From Rhodosporidiobolus odoratus (Eukaryota; Basidiomycota; Microbotryomycetes; Sporidiobolales; Sporidiobolaceae), in contig JAOANU010000004.1 in NCBI GenBank assembly GCA_034387635.1, positions 620,001 to 684,000 of the forward strand: 64,000 nt of DNA, in the 5' to 3' direction. Position 1 is the stretch's first letter. Each line of letters starts with the position of its first letter. Below, in pieces: positions 24,632-37,191 of this stretch. The translations under genes were made by a program, and so were the position numbers. The notes beneath the pieces are model-generated. The model worked only from the letters and a program-made list of their open reading frames with translations. It was not told the DNA's origin and ran no database searches.

Positions 24632-27543
24632 ATGGTCGTCTCCCTCGCTTCAACCGGCGGAGCCACCAAGATCTACTGCGTCAACGGAGGTGGCCTCACC
24701 AGCAAGAATGCTGCCGCATGGCTCGAGGCCAAATTGACGGACAAAAACAAGAGGAGAAAGGGAGGGCAGGGGGGTAGCGGAGGAGAGGGTCAGATCAGGC
24801 TGATACAAGTACGTGTCTTCGTCGTGCCGAGCTTCCTAATCGCATCTTCTCACGAGGTTGCATTGTCCGTAGGACTTTGACTTCCCGGAAGCGTCGAACA
24901 AACTCAAGACCACTCGAGATGGCAAGTATCTTGTCGCGACGGGAACGTATAAACCTCGGATGAAAGTATTTGACTTGGAAGAGTTGAGCTTGAAGACGGA
25001 ACGAGTAACGGACAGCGAGAATGTCGATTTCTGCGTGCGTTCGCCCTCTCTCTCTCGCCTCGCCTCCTCTCAGGCTTGATGCGTTGTCCGCCTCGTTTTT
25101 TGCCTGCACCTGCATCGAACTCTAACGGGACATCGACGCTCATGCCTTTCCTCGTTCCCTCGCAGGTCCTCTCCTCCGACTGGACCAAATCCCTCCACCT
25201 CCAAGCCGACCGCTCTATCGAACTTCATACCCAAGCATCCTCCCACTACCGCGTCCGCATTCCCCGTCACGGTCGCACCCTTGCCTACCATTTCCCCACC
25301 TGCGATGCCCTCATCGGCGGCCAAGGGTCCGACGTCTACCGGTTCAACCTCGAAGTCGGGCGGTTCATGAAACCCTTTGGGATGGAGGGTGCGGGAGAGT
25401 ACGACGGAGGAGAGAGTGGCGGAGTCGGAGGGGGTCAAGATGTGGTCACCGGAGTCAACTGCATCGACATCAACCCGGCGCATCAGCTGTTGTGCTTCGG
25501 GACTGAGACAGAGGCGGGACGAGGAACGGTCGAGCTGTGGGATCCGAGGAGCAGGAGTCGAGCGGGGATCTTGAGGTTACCTTATGCTACGCTCGAGGCC
25601 AATTCGGTGTCGAGCGCGACGTTGCAGCACCCAAAGTTACCGGGCGTGGATGAGGCTAATGTGGGCGGTGTGTCGGTGACGGCCCTGGCGAACAAAGACG
25701 ACGGATTGAACCTTGCGGTTGGGACTTCGACGGGTCATGTCTTGCTGTATGATTTGCGGTCGAATAGGCCGTATACAACCAAGGATCAGGGGTATGGGTT
25801 GCCGGTCAAGAAGGTGCAGTGGGTCGAGAGTTCGCCGGCTACGAGGGGCGATGCCGAGAGGGAAGGTGGATGGGTGGCCAGTGCAGATGAGAAGGTGGTC
25901 AAGATCTGGGGCAAAGATACGGTGCGTCATGCTTCTGTATGTTCTGTGCCGCCGCATGATCTGATTTGCTCAACTCTTTGCTATGTAGGGAAACAACCTC
26001 GTCGCCATCAACCCTCCTATGCCGATCAACGATATGCACATTTACCCCTCTACCGGTCTTGTCTTCCTCGCCAACGAAACCTCGCCGATGACGGGATACT
26101 ACGTGCCTCAATTGGGTCCCGCACCCAAGTGGTGCCGCTTCCTCGACAACATGACGGACGAGATGGCCGAGGATCAGGAGACGCTGTTGTACGACGATTA
26201 CAAGTTTGTCGACCGACAAGAGCTCACCGAGTACGTCCCGACCACTTTCCCCTCTCTTTCTATCGTCACTGCTTCTCGTGCTAATCCCCTCTTCCTTACA
26301 GCCTCAACCTTACCCACCTCATCGGAACCGACACTCTCAAACCCTACATGCACGGCTACTTTGTCGACCTCCGACTCTACACCAAGGCCCGAGCCATCGC
26401 CAACCCCTTCGCCTACGCCGAACACCGCGACAAACTCATTCGGGACAAACTGGCCGCCGAGCAAGAATCGAGGATCAGGGGAGCTAAGAAGGCTGCTGGA
26501 GTTGGGAGCGCGGTTCCGGGAGTCAAGGTTAATAGGTCGTTGGCGAAGAAGATGCGGGAGGCGGAGGAGAGGCAGAGGAAACGGGAGGCGGGAGAGGAAG
26601 ATCCTGAAGGTGAAGAGGATGGGGAGACGAGGAAGAGGAAGAAGAAGAAGGATCAGGTTGAGACGCCGAGTCTGCTCAAGGACGATCGGTTCGGCGAGAT
26701 CTTCAACAATCCCGATTTCCAGATCGATGAGGATTCGAGGGAGTTCATGTTGCTCAACCCGAGTACTAAGCCGAGGAGGGAGCAAGAGGAGGAGAGTGAT
26801 GAGAGTAGTGATGAAGAGGAGGAGGATCAGGCGGCGCAGCAGGACGGGCTGGGCTTTGATGATGAAGAGGAGCTCAACGCGTTCGAGTCGGAACATGAGA
26901 GCGACGAAGAGGGTATGTCTTGTCGCGTTCCTCGTAGCGTCCTGAACTCTCTCAGCTCACGCTCGTCTTTCCCGCCGCAGGACCCTCTCGACCGCCTACA
27001 AAACCCGCCGCCAGGAAACCTACTCCCTCCGCCACCCCTGCCGCCCCCGCTCGGTCCCGACCGACTCTCGTCGCTGCCGACGACTCGGACGACGAGGACC
27101 TTTCTACTACCCGATCTCGACCCCTCACTGCTTCCTCTGCCGCCGAACGAGCTTCGCAAACGTTCGCGCAACGGGCACGAGAGGCCTCCTCGTCTACTAC
27201 GACCGGCTCGAAGCGGAGAAGACGCACCGATGCAGACGACGATGGCATCGACCTTGCACCTGGAGACGTCATTCGCGGCGCAGCGGGCGGAGCAATGGAG
27301 ATGTCGTTCATTCCTCGAGCGGCGACGGACGAAGAAAAGGCGGAGAAGAAGAAGGTGGTCAAGGAGAAGAGGGACAAGGAGAAGGTGGAGAAGGCCAAGT
27401 ATGGGTCTGGGTTGGAAACGAGGACCGGAGGGGAGAGGGATGAGGAAGACGAGAGAGAGATGGAAGGCGAAGAAGGGAGTGGACGGACGAGGATGCGAAA
27501 GCCTGCTCGAAGTGCTAGTCGGAATAAGACGCGGCACATGTAG
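24632..27543 (+). CDS. ENP2: ENP2/NOL10 WD40 nucleolar protein
   Basis: This SSU-processome factor is required for early 18S rRNA processing. The N-terminus, GGATKIYCVNGG with LEAKLTDKNKRRK, is followed by DFDFPEASNKLKTTRDGKYL and YKPRMKVFDLEELSLKTERV, all typical of the family. WD blades continue with SDWTKSLHLQADRSIELH, YHFPTCDALIGGQGSDVY and GTSTGHVLLYDLRS. NOL10 motifs INDMHIYPSTGLVFLANE, APKWCRFLDNMTDEM and HGYFVDLRLYTKARAIANP are intact. The charged C-terminus contains DDRFGEIFNNPDFQIDEDS, an acidic stretch, and the conserved box GAMEMSFIP before a basic end. About six exons; the last intron lies near 26914-26981. It is one of three SSU-processome genes in the window. Confidence 0.95.
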
Positions 27544-27924
27544 ACGAGCACGTGTATGCCTTTGGCCCGAACAAGCATCCTTTTTTTTGCGTCCAGTCGA
27601 AAGTTTCCTGACTAGCGAGAGAAGGGGTGCTTTGCGATCGATGCACGCTTTGCGAATAAACGACAATAGAGGAGAGAGAGAGGCGGTAAAGACCCATGTA
27701 CAGATGCAGAACGTCGAGGGGTAGATACGATGGTGAAGGAGAGGACAGGGTCTGTGTATGGACAAAGAGAAACTATACAGGTATGTACGAGGAGGGTGAA
27801 TCTGGACCACCGCCGGAATAGAGGCAAGAGCGTGGAGGAAAACGCTATATACTGGGAATTTTGTGATCATGCTGTTGAAGCCGTGGATGGCCTGTTCCGT
27901 TCCTTTCCTTTTCACCTTCCTCCC
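27544..27924. other. Convergent 3' region, ENP2 / C2H2 gene
   Basis: 381 bases between the ENP2 stop and the stop of the minus-strand zinc-finger gene. It should hold both 3'UTRs. Long open frames on either strand are continuations of shadows and have no recognisable domain. Confidence 0.5.
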
Positions 27925-29795
27925 TCAACCGCTTGCCTCGCCCTCATCTTCATCTTCTCCCCCATCGCCAGGCTCGTACACTGCAGGGAGGTGCCCTCCT
28001 TCTTCGTCCATAACGCCGCCGCCCTGCGTCGCTCCCGCCGCCCTTGCCTGCTGTTCTGCCGCAAGCTTGACACTGCCACCACCGCGACGAGAAGGGCCGA
28101 CTTGAGACGCGCCGCCTTTGTGGATCTTGAGGTGACGGCGGAGGTTGGACTGCAGGGATGTGAGCGACAAGCAAAGGTGTCAGTGCCAACCGCGAGGAGG
28201 CACAGTGGAAGAAGCGCACCTGGACTGAAAAGGCTCTGTCGCAAAGCGGACAGCTGAACGGTTTTTCGCCAGTATGCGAGTGCATATGAATGCGAAGCGA
28301 AGAGGGCCGAGCAAAGCGTTTCGCTAACCACAGAAAGGTGGAAAGGGAAAAGAAGACGTCTCAGCTGACACTTCGAGAAAGGTAAGGCGAGAGGGGAAAC
28401 GCACAGCAATGCGGGCAAGTATACCTTCCGCCGTCGCCCGCGAGGTCTATCACACCTTCCATACCATACGCTGCCAGATCAGCCGACCCCTGAGCGCTGA
28501 GCGGCCGTCCGAACGCTCCGTTCGGCGGAGCTCCCCACCCCGCCTGCTGAGACGGGATTTGATGGTGGCCTATGGGGCTGGTGCCAGGCCTAGGCTGTAG
28601 AGACGGGAAGAGACCGTGTCCTGGTGGTGGCGCGCCGTGTGGACTTGCTGAATGAGGAGAGACAGACCCGGGATGAGGAAGGCCGGAGGGAATCGTCAGC
28701 GGGTTGAGGGCGTGACCGGGGTTGTGGTGCATGGGCGGCGGGGTTGGCAGTACATCTGCACCACCTGGATCATACTTTTGCGGTAGCGAAGGATAGTTGG
28801 GGAAGGCCCAGTTTGGCGGCTGTTGAGGGAGAGCCGTGGGAAGATGCGGCTGCTCCATCACGTGGGCTAATCGAGGTGCAGTCGCGCTCCCTCGCCGGGG
28901 TGAGGACGACGCGCCCGGCATCGACGCTGCTACATTCGGTGCGGGATAAGGTAGCTCCGCTAATGAGCCGGTCGTCCCTGGCCAGGCGGAATGGGACCGG
29001 TAATTTTCCGCGGTCGAGGTGGAAAGGGCGCGAGGACGGTTGTGAGAGGTGGCCAGGCCGGTATAGAAAAACTGAGAAGACCGAGGATCGCGTCCATCGA
29101 AGGAAGCACGATATCGGGCCCTCTCGAACTCCCCACCTCGCTCCGACATCGTCTGAAAGCCGTCATAGGGCTGCGTCGAGCGTAGGAAGGAAGGGTAGTC
29201 AAGGCCGCGTGGGTAGGATGCGGAGATACTGCGAGGGCGGTCGCCTAACGAGACGAAGCCCTGCCGAGCGGGGGGAACGGGATTGGGGGAAAGACCGGAG
29301 GGAAGAGGGCGGAGGGCGTTGCCATCCGAATAGTCTACCGACGGAAGCCGGTGCGAACGAGGGGACAGAGCCTCCTGAGGGGAGTGCCGAAGAGACTCTC
29401 CAGGTACTGCTTCTGCCGTGAAGCCGGAAGAACCGGTACCCGCGGTCGAAACACCGGAGGAACCGGAAGTGGTTCGGCTAGACGATATAGGGGAGAGGGA
29501 GCTGGGGCTGATGGAAGCGGGAAAGGACCCGCCACGGGGCGGATATTCGAGCGCGCCAACGGGCGGGAGGGTAGTGCGGGTTGGTGAGCCGTCCGGTACA
29601 TCTATGATGAAAAGTGGAAACGATAAGCGATGCTCGTTTGGAGATGGCGGCTTTATGAGGCTCACCAGAAGGATATGGGAGAGGTGTGACTGCATTCAAT
29701 AAGGCTGATATAGAGGGCAGGCGAGGGACCGGCATGGTGCTGGTGTGATTTCCTCCATACCGGCCGAATGGCCTCTCAGGCGATTCCACCTCCAT
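27925..29795 (-). CDS. Two-finger C2H2 transcription factor
   Basis: Five exons are supported. The first gives MEVESPERPFGRYGG (ATG at 29795); the large second (to about 28404) is ~390 aa of Pro/Ser-rich, probably disordered sequence. Two adjacent C2H2 fingers then sit at the C-terminus: YTCPHC|SKRFARPSSLRIHMHSH, linker TGEKPF, and CPLCDRAFSVQ|SNLRRHLKIH, where bars are introns. So both fingers are cut by introns, the first between its second Cys and the helix. A ~55 aa Gly/acidic tail ends at 27925. The pair RPSSLxxHxxxHTGEKPF / FSVxSNLRRHxxxH is a recurrent fungal type of DNA-binding domain in regulators; I cannot name an orthologue or target. An upstream leader exon could move the start slightly. 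Confidence 0.85.
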
Positions 29796-30834
29796 GGTCG
29801 GGTGGTTGGTTGCTTCGATGAGAGCCAACAAGCCATGACCACTCCCTTGAGCGGCGCGGGAATCCTGTTGCGGCAGTTTTGCGGTTCAGTCGAGATGACG
29901 GCGGAGTGGAGTAGAAAGATGAAGCGCGGATGACGCAGCGGACGAAAGGTCGAAGAGGTTGATTGGGCGACGGCGGGATGGCCGAAGTCGAGTACAGGTA
30001 GTAGGTCCGGTGCTTGCTCCACCTCAACTCGAGCAAGAGGGGGACAGAGGTGACAATGGCTTATTTTTCTGCTCCAGTTCGGACTTGAGGTGGGAGGGTG
30101 CGAGGACGGCGCCCGTCAGCCGCTGAGGTGACTATCAACGTATACTAGGTGTCGCTTGAGTGTCGGAGAGGGTCAGGCAGCAGGATAGGCAGGGTCGAGC
30201 AGGGTAGATTCTCGCTTGCCGTCGATTTGCCGAACTTTTGCTTTGCATAACCGTACCTCGAATTCCTCGTCACTGGCCCTCTCCCCTTTTCGGAGCCGGG
30301 TCAGCCTGTCTCAAGTATCTACTTAGCTTGGCCTTGCAATCTCGTACTTGCGAATCTGTCGCTCAATGTCATCAGCCTCGTGCGCAGCAGCCGGAGATCA
30401 ACTGTCCCGGTCCCTCTCGCTCCATCGGACCGAACAGGGTCTCCAATAACAGCCGCTCCAGTGTCGTGTGAAGCCAATGCAGGACTAGATATGGGCCGTC
30501 AGACTACTGGCACAGCAGACCAACCGCGAGGATCTTGAAAAGAGGAGATTCCGGGGCCCCTGCGAAGAACCTCGCTTGGAACGGTTCTTCGGCGAGCAAC
30601 CACTTTTGGAGGACTCGAATAATGATCGTCCGCGATATGCCGCGAGCAAAAGCAGGCTTCTCAGACATTGACAGCAACTTACCTTGACAGTAAGTTACCT
30701 ATCACTTCTGCTGCTCGCCCAATACTACGTAGCACTCGGGTAGATCACTTGTGGCAACAGCGACCAGATCTGAACAGCCGGAATTACGAGGAAACAGCCT
30801 TCGAGAACGGAACTACAGAGGCGTTTGCAAACAC
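29796..30834. other. Long intergenic region upstream of the C2H2 gene
   Basis: About 1,040 bases between the C2H2 start and the 3' end of UTP14, both on the minus strand. No exon, RNA gene or repeat was supported. Its length, well above the window's average gap, fits an extended promoter and leader for a regulator gene. Confidence 0.5.
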
Positions 30835-33800
30835 CTACCGCATCTTGCGGTCGACGGGACGGATTGCGACACCGGGCTTGATAAGGACGGACGGGATGGT
30901 CTGATCGCGCAGGACCTGTGAGTGGCGAAGCGAGAAAGATGGTCAGTTTGAAAAAAAGCCCCGGCATGCAATTGATCGAAGCGTGTGCACGCGCAGAGGA
31001 GCCGTGCAATGTAGTAAAGCTTGGCACGACGGAAGACAGTGCAGGAAGATCGTTACGGGAAAGAAAGGCAGACTCACAGTCGAAGTCGACCATTCGGGAC
31101 CCATGGGCGTTCTCAGCTTGTGCTCGTGCTGCGCGGCCGACGTGTACGGGAACGGCAAATCCTTGAGCAAGTACTTAGACGCCTTCTTGTCCTTCTTCTC
31201 GCTGATGATGACATGGTTGAGCTTGGCGTCCTTTCGCTTTTCAGCGTCGATACCGGCAATCTTGGTGATAAACTTGCGAGGGTTCTTCTGCTTCTTGGCA
31301 CCTTTGCCACCCCAAGATCCCTACGTAGGTGAGGGCGTAAGAATAGGATGAAAAGCGACATGGAAAAAAGGTAGACGCACCCAACCGGGCAGGGTGTTGT
31401 CCTCTTCTCGCGGTGCGTCGCGTTCGATTTCCCGTCGCTTCTCCTCGGCGAACTCCTGCAAAGCCACACAGAACCCGTCAGTCCGGGTGTTTGATACCCC
31501 ATCGAAAGAGGTGAACGCACCGCAACGACATCGTCATTCGCGAACGCCTCCTTCACCAACTCTCGCTGCCTGAACGCAGCGGGTCCTCGTGCCTCGACGT
31601 TATCGTTTTCATCCTCGTCCTCGTCGTCCTCGTCGTTCTCCCTTTTCGCCCTCATCCCCTCAGCTGGCATAGCCAGCGCACCACCAATCTGGGCCGGTTC
31701 TTCCCGATCCACCGTCTTCCCCTTGCCCTTACCCTTCTTCCCCTTAGCTGCAGCAGAAGTAGCAAGAGCCGTCTCGGCGTTCAAGTCAATCTCCACCTTG
31801 GCATCCTCCCGATCCGCCTCCCTAGCGTCGGCCTGCTTCGATTTGACGCGCGCGGCTTTACTCGCGGATTTGGCAGCCTCGGTTGCGTCTTTGCCGTGCG
31901 AAGCCTTGTTGCCTTTGCGAGATACTTTGCCGGACGAAGGCTCGTCGTCTGCGAGGGCGAGCCAAGGGTTGGATTCGGCTTCGGAAGCGGTGATGCCGGG
32001 GTTGGACAAGGAGGGACGGGTGCGAGCAGCAGGACGGGAAGAAGAGGCGGGAGAGCCGACAGAGACGGAAGAGAGCTTGGTCGTGGTGAGGGACTTCGGA
32101 GCGGAGAAAGAGGATCCGGCGGCGGGCTGGGGGATAGGAGCCTGAGCATAGCAGCGTCAGTTGAGAAGGGATGGCGTAGTACCACGGAAGAACGCACCTT
32201 GCCTGCAGCACCGGAAGGCCCGAAGACCATTCGGCCCAGGTTGCCATCAACCTGCTCACTCAGTGCAAGCGGACCTGCCTCCTCGCCATCCTCGGCGTCT
32301 GCCATCTCGTCCATCTGCGCAAGTTTGAGCTTGAGTTCGTCCGCCTCTTGCTGCACCCGCCTGTCCGACCTCGCCATGGCATCCTTCATGAACTTCATGT
32401 TCATGACTCCCTTGAGCTTCGGGTCGTTCGCCTTGGCCGCCGCCTCTTTCTCGTCAAGCGAGGCGAGTTCATCGAAAGCCTTTCGTCGAATCGAGTCGAA
32501 GTCGCCGTCGTCCTCGTCGTCGGAAGCACCCGCACCGCCGTCGGAGCTGGAGGAAGCAAATTCGTCCACTTCGTCGTCGTCCGAACCGATACCCGCAATC
32601 TTCTTCCTCAGCTCTTCTCGTCGAGCAACCATATCGCGAATACCGGCGTTGCGCTCCTCTTCCAGCCCCTCCAAGCCATCGATCTTCTTCGCCCATCGGC
32701 CGCCCTTATTGGAGTGCTTGAGGGTGACTCGCTCCTTGGCCCTAACTATGTCGAGGCGAGTCCGTTCCTCCTCAACGCGGTTGCCGCCGTCGATGCGGTC
32801 GAGCTCGGCCAGATCTTCGAGGCTGAGCTGCGGTCCACCCTCCTCACCCCGTTCCTTCGCCTTGCGATGAATGCGGCGATAGGCCTTACTCTTGATTTTG
32901 GCAACACGCTTGGCCTTCCGCTCAGCGCGGTACATGAGGTCGCGTTGTCGTCGCAATTCGGCTTGGCGGGCTGCAAGGTCGGCTGGGTCGAGCTTGGCAA
33001 GTTCGGCTTTTTCTTGCTTGTCGAGATCGCTTTGCTGCATCTGACCGGCGGCGAGCAGGCTCTGAATGGACGATTCGAGCTCGTTGGTGGCCTGCAGCGC
33101 GCGAGCTTGGGTCAGTCTGCGTGGCCGTCAACGAGGCGGAGAGGAGGGGCACGACGGACCTGGAACTTGGCACTCCATTCTGCTGCATTTGCATCCCGCT
33201 TGACATCACCTCCGGCATTCATCAGGGGCAAGGTCAGACGCTCATGCCTCGCTCCCTCGACGCCCAATCCGCTCTCTCCCTTCATCCTCCGCACAGTCTC
33301 ATTCCACTTGTCCGTCTCCTCCTTAGTCTTCTCGTAAGCCGCCTCGCGGTCAACCTTGTCCTGCAGCCTGCCCGGAAGCGGGGCAGCAAGCGGACCAGAG
33401 GCCTTGAGGTGCGAGTTGGAGGTGTTGAGCTTTTCGGCCGAAGAGGAAGAAGAGGGAGCGAGGGGTTTGAGGGATTTGCGAAGGGCGGCGAGACGGGGGT
33501 TCTTCGAGTCGGAGAAGGTGGAAAGGAGATCGTCAAGGTTGAGTTTGCCTGAATTGCATTGAGCAAGTAGTATCAGTAAAGTGAGTGCGACACGAGATAG
33601 GGCAAAGCAAACTGCGTACCGTCGGTCAAATCCGCGTTGACAGCGACGAACTCGCCCTCCGGATATGCCTCCGTCCGCTCCTTCAGCACAACCCTCTTCT
33701 TCTTCTTCCCGATGCCATCTTCACCATCGTCCGCCTTGCGCTTCTTGCTGTCCAAGCCTCCGACGAAAGACTCGAGCTTGTCGAGCGCACCCTCATCCTC

Positions 33801-34606
33801 ACTAGTGATTGACTCGTCGTCGTCCTCCGACATCTCCTCGTCGTCTTCAGCCTCTTCGTCAGACCCTGAGCCGGACCCATCTGAACCAGAACCGCCGGAC
33901 GCATAGCCGCCAGCGTCAAGCATCTCGGTCAAGTCCATGTAGCCTGCGCCGTCCTCGTCGTCCCAGTCGATCTCATCCTCGTCGAGGTCGACTTCGGCTT
34001 CTCGGCGGGGTTGGCGCTGCAGGGGCGGGTCCGGATCAGAATGAGCTCGAGATAAAAGGCAAGGAAGAAAAGGAAACGCACATCGCCGCCCTTCTTCCCC
34101 TTGCTGCTTCCTGCTCGTGGCAGATCGTCTTCACTGCCACTCGCCAAGTCGCTGTCGATATCCTCGTCCTCGAAATCGCTGCCGAAACCCTCCTGGTCGC
34201 TGTCCATGCCCAGCTTGAAACCTTTCGGCTTCCTTCCGGTGAATTCGACCACCTCATCTCCGAATACCCGAAAGCCCTCCTCGTCGCTCAGATCTTCTTC
34301 ATCGTCGTCCTCTTCTTCGTCATCATCGTCGCGTGCTCTTCCTTTGCCCTTGTTCTCAGGCGGGGCAGCCTTTCCTTTCCTGTTCGCTCCTCCCTGGTTT
34401 GACTTGGCACGGGCGAGAGGGTCAACATCTCCTCTCGGTCGCTTGACGCGAGCCTTGTAGGCGTACACATCGAGAGGGTCGGGTGCAGAGGTGGCGGAAG
34501 CGGAGGCGGAGCGGCCAGAGTTGCCCTTGCTTGCGGCGGGTTGGGCGGGTTTGGGTTTGCGGCCAGTCTGCGCGAGTTGCTTCGGTTGACGACCTTGCCG
34601 AGCCAT
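30835..34606 (-). CDS. UTP14: UTP14, U3 snoRNP component
   Basis: UTP14 activates the DEAH helicase Dhr1 in the SSU processome, in the nucleolus. From the ATG at 34606 the N-terminus has a basic MARQGRQPKQ start, acidic stretches and WDDEDGAGYMDLTEML. The conserved core includes RIHRKAKERG with KIKSKAYR just before it, ERVTLKHSNKGGRWAKKI, and FMKDAMARSDRRVQQEADE. The C-terminal block has LPGWGSWGGKGAKKQK, KYLLKDLPFPYTSAAQ, MGPEWSTST and a last exon with TIPSVLIKPGVAIRP, ending at 30835. Around eight exons. All main family blocks are present. It shares a divergent promoter with the LisH-WD40 gene. Confidence 0.94.
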
Positions 34607-34901
34607 TTAAGCCTTCAAAGGAGTTCGAGATGCGCTGGAGAGCGCGAAGTGAGCGAACGAGCTCTGGGGCGGAGAACCCCCTGTTCACCTATTTTTCCTC
34701 AGTTCAGTAGGCCATAAACGGGGCAGAGGGGCTATGTAGCAGCGATCTAGTGCTCTTAGTGTATCTCTGTGTGACTACTATCCTCTGCCATTTTTGTTGT
34801 CTGTACCCCACTTCCCGGTTGGCGTTAACTTCTCTTTCGAATCCACACTGGATCACCTCCACTCCCACCGCTCTGAGCTCTGGTAAGGGCACGATAACAG
34901 G
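34607..34901. promoter_or_regulatory. Divergent promoter region, UTP14 / LisH-WD40 gene
   Basis: 295 bases lie between two outward-pointing ATGs. No coding exon or known motif was recognised. The assignment rests on gene orientation only. Confidence 0.4.
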
Positions 34902-36563
34902 ATGACAACACTGGACGCATCGGTGGAAGCTCACCGCCTCGTCGCCCGCTTCCTTCGCTCGCACAACTACCACGACGCCCTCTCGTCCTTCCTGCGCGAA
35001 GCTGCCGAAGCGAATCCCCGCCTAACCAGACTCGACGCCCCACCAACGGACGGTGGCCATGATTTGCAAGACGTCGTAGAGGACTGGGTCGGCAAGAGGC
35101 TCGCGAGGTTAAAGGTTGACGATCCGACGGCGCCCCTGCTGGACCAAATGGCCAAGCTGGAACTCTTGGGAAAGCTGCCCGACATGGTCAGAACAGCCTT
35201 TAAGGAGACGACCAACGTACTCACGGTCAACAGGGGCGTGCTGCCGCGGCGGGCATGGGATAGCAGCGAGTTAAGGTTCAAAACGTACGCCATTCTCTCG
35301 CGTCCTGCTCTGAAACCCTTCATTGACAGCCTTTCATGGCAGTGAGCTGGTGCCCTGTATCTTCACTACCACAGTCGCCCGCACTGTCAACATGTACTCC
35401 AGCGAAACGTTCGACCTTCTGGACAGCTTTTCCTTACCTTCTCCTGCACTGGCGCTCGCTCAGCATCCGACGCAGGACTCTGCTCGCTACGTTGTATGTG
35501 CGACGATGGAGGGTAGCCTGACTGTGCTGGATCTTGTCTCGAGGCAGGTCGTGGTCAAGGTCAAAGATCATACCAAGGTGCGTGCACTTCCTTGGCTGTC
35601 GCGCTCAGAGCTTGACATCTGCCTCTGCCAGTATGTCGTGCGAGCCACCTGGTCTCCCGACGGACGCTATATCGCAACATTGGGCTACGACAAGCTTATC
35701 CGCCTCTACCGATTCTCTCTGTCTTCGCCTTCTCCCGCCGACGAGCCCGCCCTGCTCGATGGCGAAGTTCCCGATCCTCTGGCCTCAAACCCTGCCGTCT
35801 CACTCACCCTCGTACACACCGATACCGCTCGGACAAACCCCGAGGCTGCAGTCTTCTTGCCAGACTCGACTTGGCTTGTTTGGGCTGCCCGGGATGATCA
35901 CCTCTTGCATTACCTTCAAGTACCGGACGAGGGCAAGGAGGAAGACGAGGCGGCGTGTGCGACAGAAGAGCATAACCTGAATGAGAATGGAGATGCGTTT
36001 GTGTCTTTCTCTGTGTGCGTTTCCTTCCGACCTTCTTGGCCCGGTTTTCGCGTTTCTCTTCTGTCCTGATGATGCGTGTCTTGGCCCATGCCCTTATGCA
36101 ATGCTGTCATCACAGCCTTTCTATCGGCCTTCATCCGACGCTACCTCTCCTCTCCCTCCAAACAGACACTTCCAACGCCCGAATCCTCCTCTACCCCTTC
36201 CATTCCTCCACTCGTCTCCTGACCCTCCATACCACCGCCTCGCAGTCAGACTACTTCAACCCACGCCACGCTTGGCTCCCCTCGGGCGCCGGCGTCATAG
36301 TCAACTCGGAAGACGGTGTCGTTCGGATCGTAGACCTGCAAGGCCGAGTGCGAGTGCAGAAGGGCGCACATGGCCCGGCGGCTCCTCTCGAGGGCGCTGA
36401 TGCGGAGGGGGAGAGTGAGGAGTTGAAGAGTGCGAGGGCACGGGCAAGAAGGGAGGCGGATAAGGGCAGCTCGCTGATTAGGGATGTGGAGGTATTACCT
36501 TGTGAGGGGGGATGGAAGGTGTTGAGTGGTGGGTTTGATAAGACGGTGAAGGTGTTGGAATAG
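34902..36563 (+). CDS. LisH-domain WD40 protein, unassigned
   Basis: The N-terminus carries a LisH dimerisation motif (AHRLVARFLRSHNYHDALSS, residues ~8-27), followed by a helical region with LAKLELLGKLPDMV-like segments. WD40-type blades follow: ARYVVCATMEGSLTVLDL, RATWSPDGRYIATLGYDKLI, FLPDSTWLVWAARDDHLL, WLPSGAGVIVNSEDGVVRIV and, at the very end, GWKVLSGGFDKTVKVLE. About five exons; the stop follows the last blade directly, as in small beta-propellers. An ~40 aa charged insert (encoded near 36370-36470) interrupts a late blade. LisH-WD40 proteins include cytoskeletal, ubiquitin-ligase and transcriptional cofactors; I do not recognise a specific orthologue. It diverges from UTP14. Confidence 0.8.
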
Positions 36564-37191
36564 AGGGATGTTGGGCGTTTTCTCCCGAGGGTCAAGCTGG
36601 GTTGAGAAGGTCAGGCTGGCAAGGCGAGGGCGGCTCTCTCCGAATTGCTGGCACTCCCTTCATTTCGCACACATTCTGGAGTGCACACAGCACTCTACCT
36701 TCCGCTTGTACGGGCTTCCAGGCCTTTCGCGCAGTCTTCTGTAAAAGTGGAGATGGTCGGCTTCTGTCTCGATTCTACTCTCTCCCTTTCCTCTTTCTCC
36801 TTCTTCTCACGCGCTAGTCTCGAGCCTCAGATTTCACTGTCGACTACCTCGGACCGTGAGCATTTGCATACCTACCGCTCGGAGAGCGTGTACTGACGTC
36901 CTCTTCTGCCTTATTTCGCCCCTTCTTTCCCCCTTCTTTCCCTTTCTTCGTCTCGATCTTGTGTCACCAGAGCTCTCCACGACTGAGTATGTCTCCGTCC
37001 GACCTTACGCGCATGGAGTAGAGCTAACTGGGCAACCTATATTCGCCCTTTCCGCCGGTTGTTGCTCCTACCCAAAACACGACGAACAGCTTTGTGACTC
37101 AACCTCCTACCGAGTAAGTTGCGTGTCACGCTCTCCCTCCCCTGACCCCCGCTGAGTAGCTGAAAGCTCCGGCTCACGCAGAAAAGTCGAC
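36564..37191. other. Intergenic region before the secreted Cys-rich gene cluster
   Basis: 628 bases without a supported exon. A pyrimidine-rich stretch near 36900-36970 on the plus strand could be leader or promoter of the secreted gene at 37192. Confidence 0.5.

Noticed and set aside
26827..27915. 362-codon minus-strand frame
   Set aside because: Antisense to the acidic and Lys-rich C-terminus of ENP2; composition is that expected for a shadow frame.
30668..30904. 78-codon plus-strand frame near the 3' end of UTP14
   Set aside because: Overlaps the last UTP14 exon antisense and shows no similarity or splice continuity.
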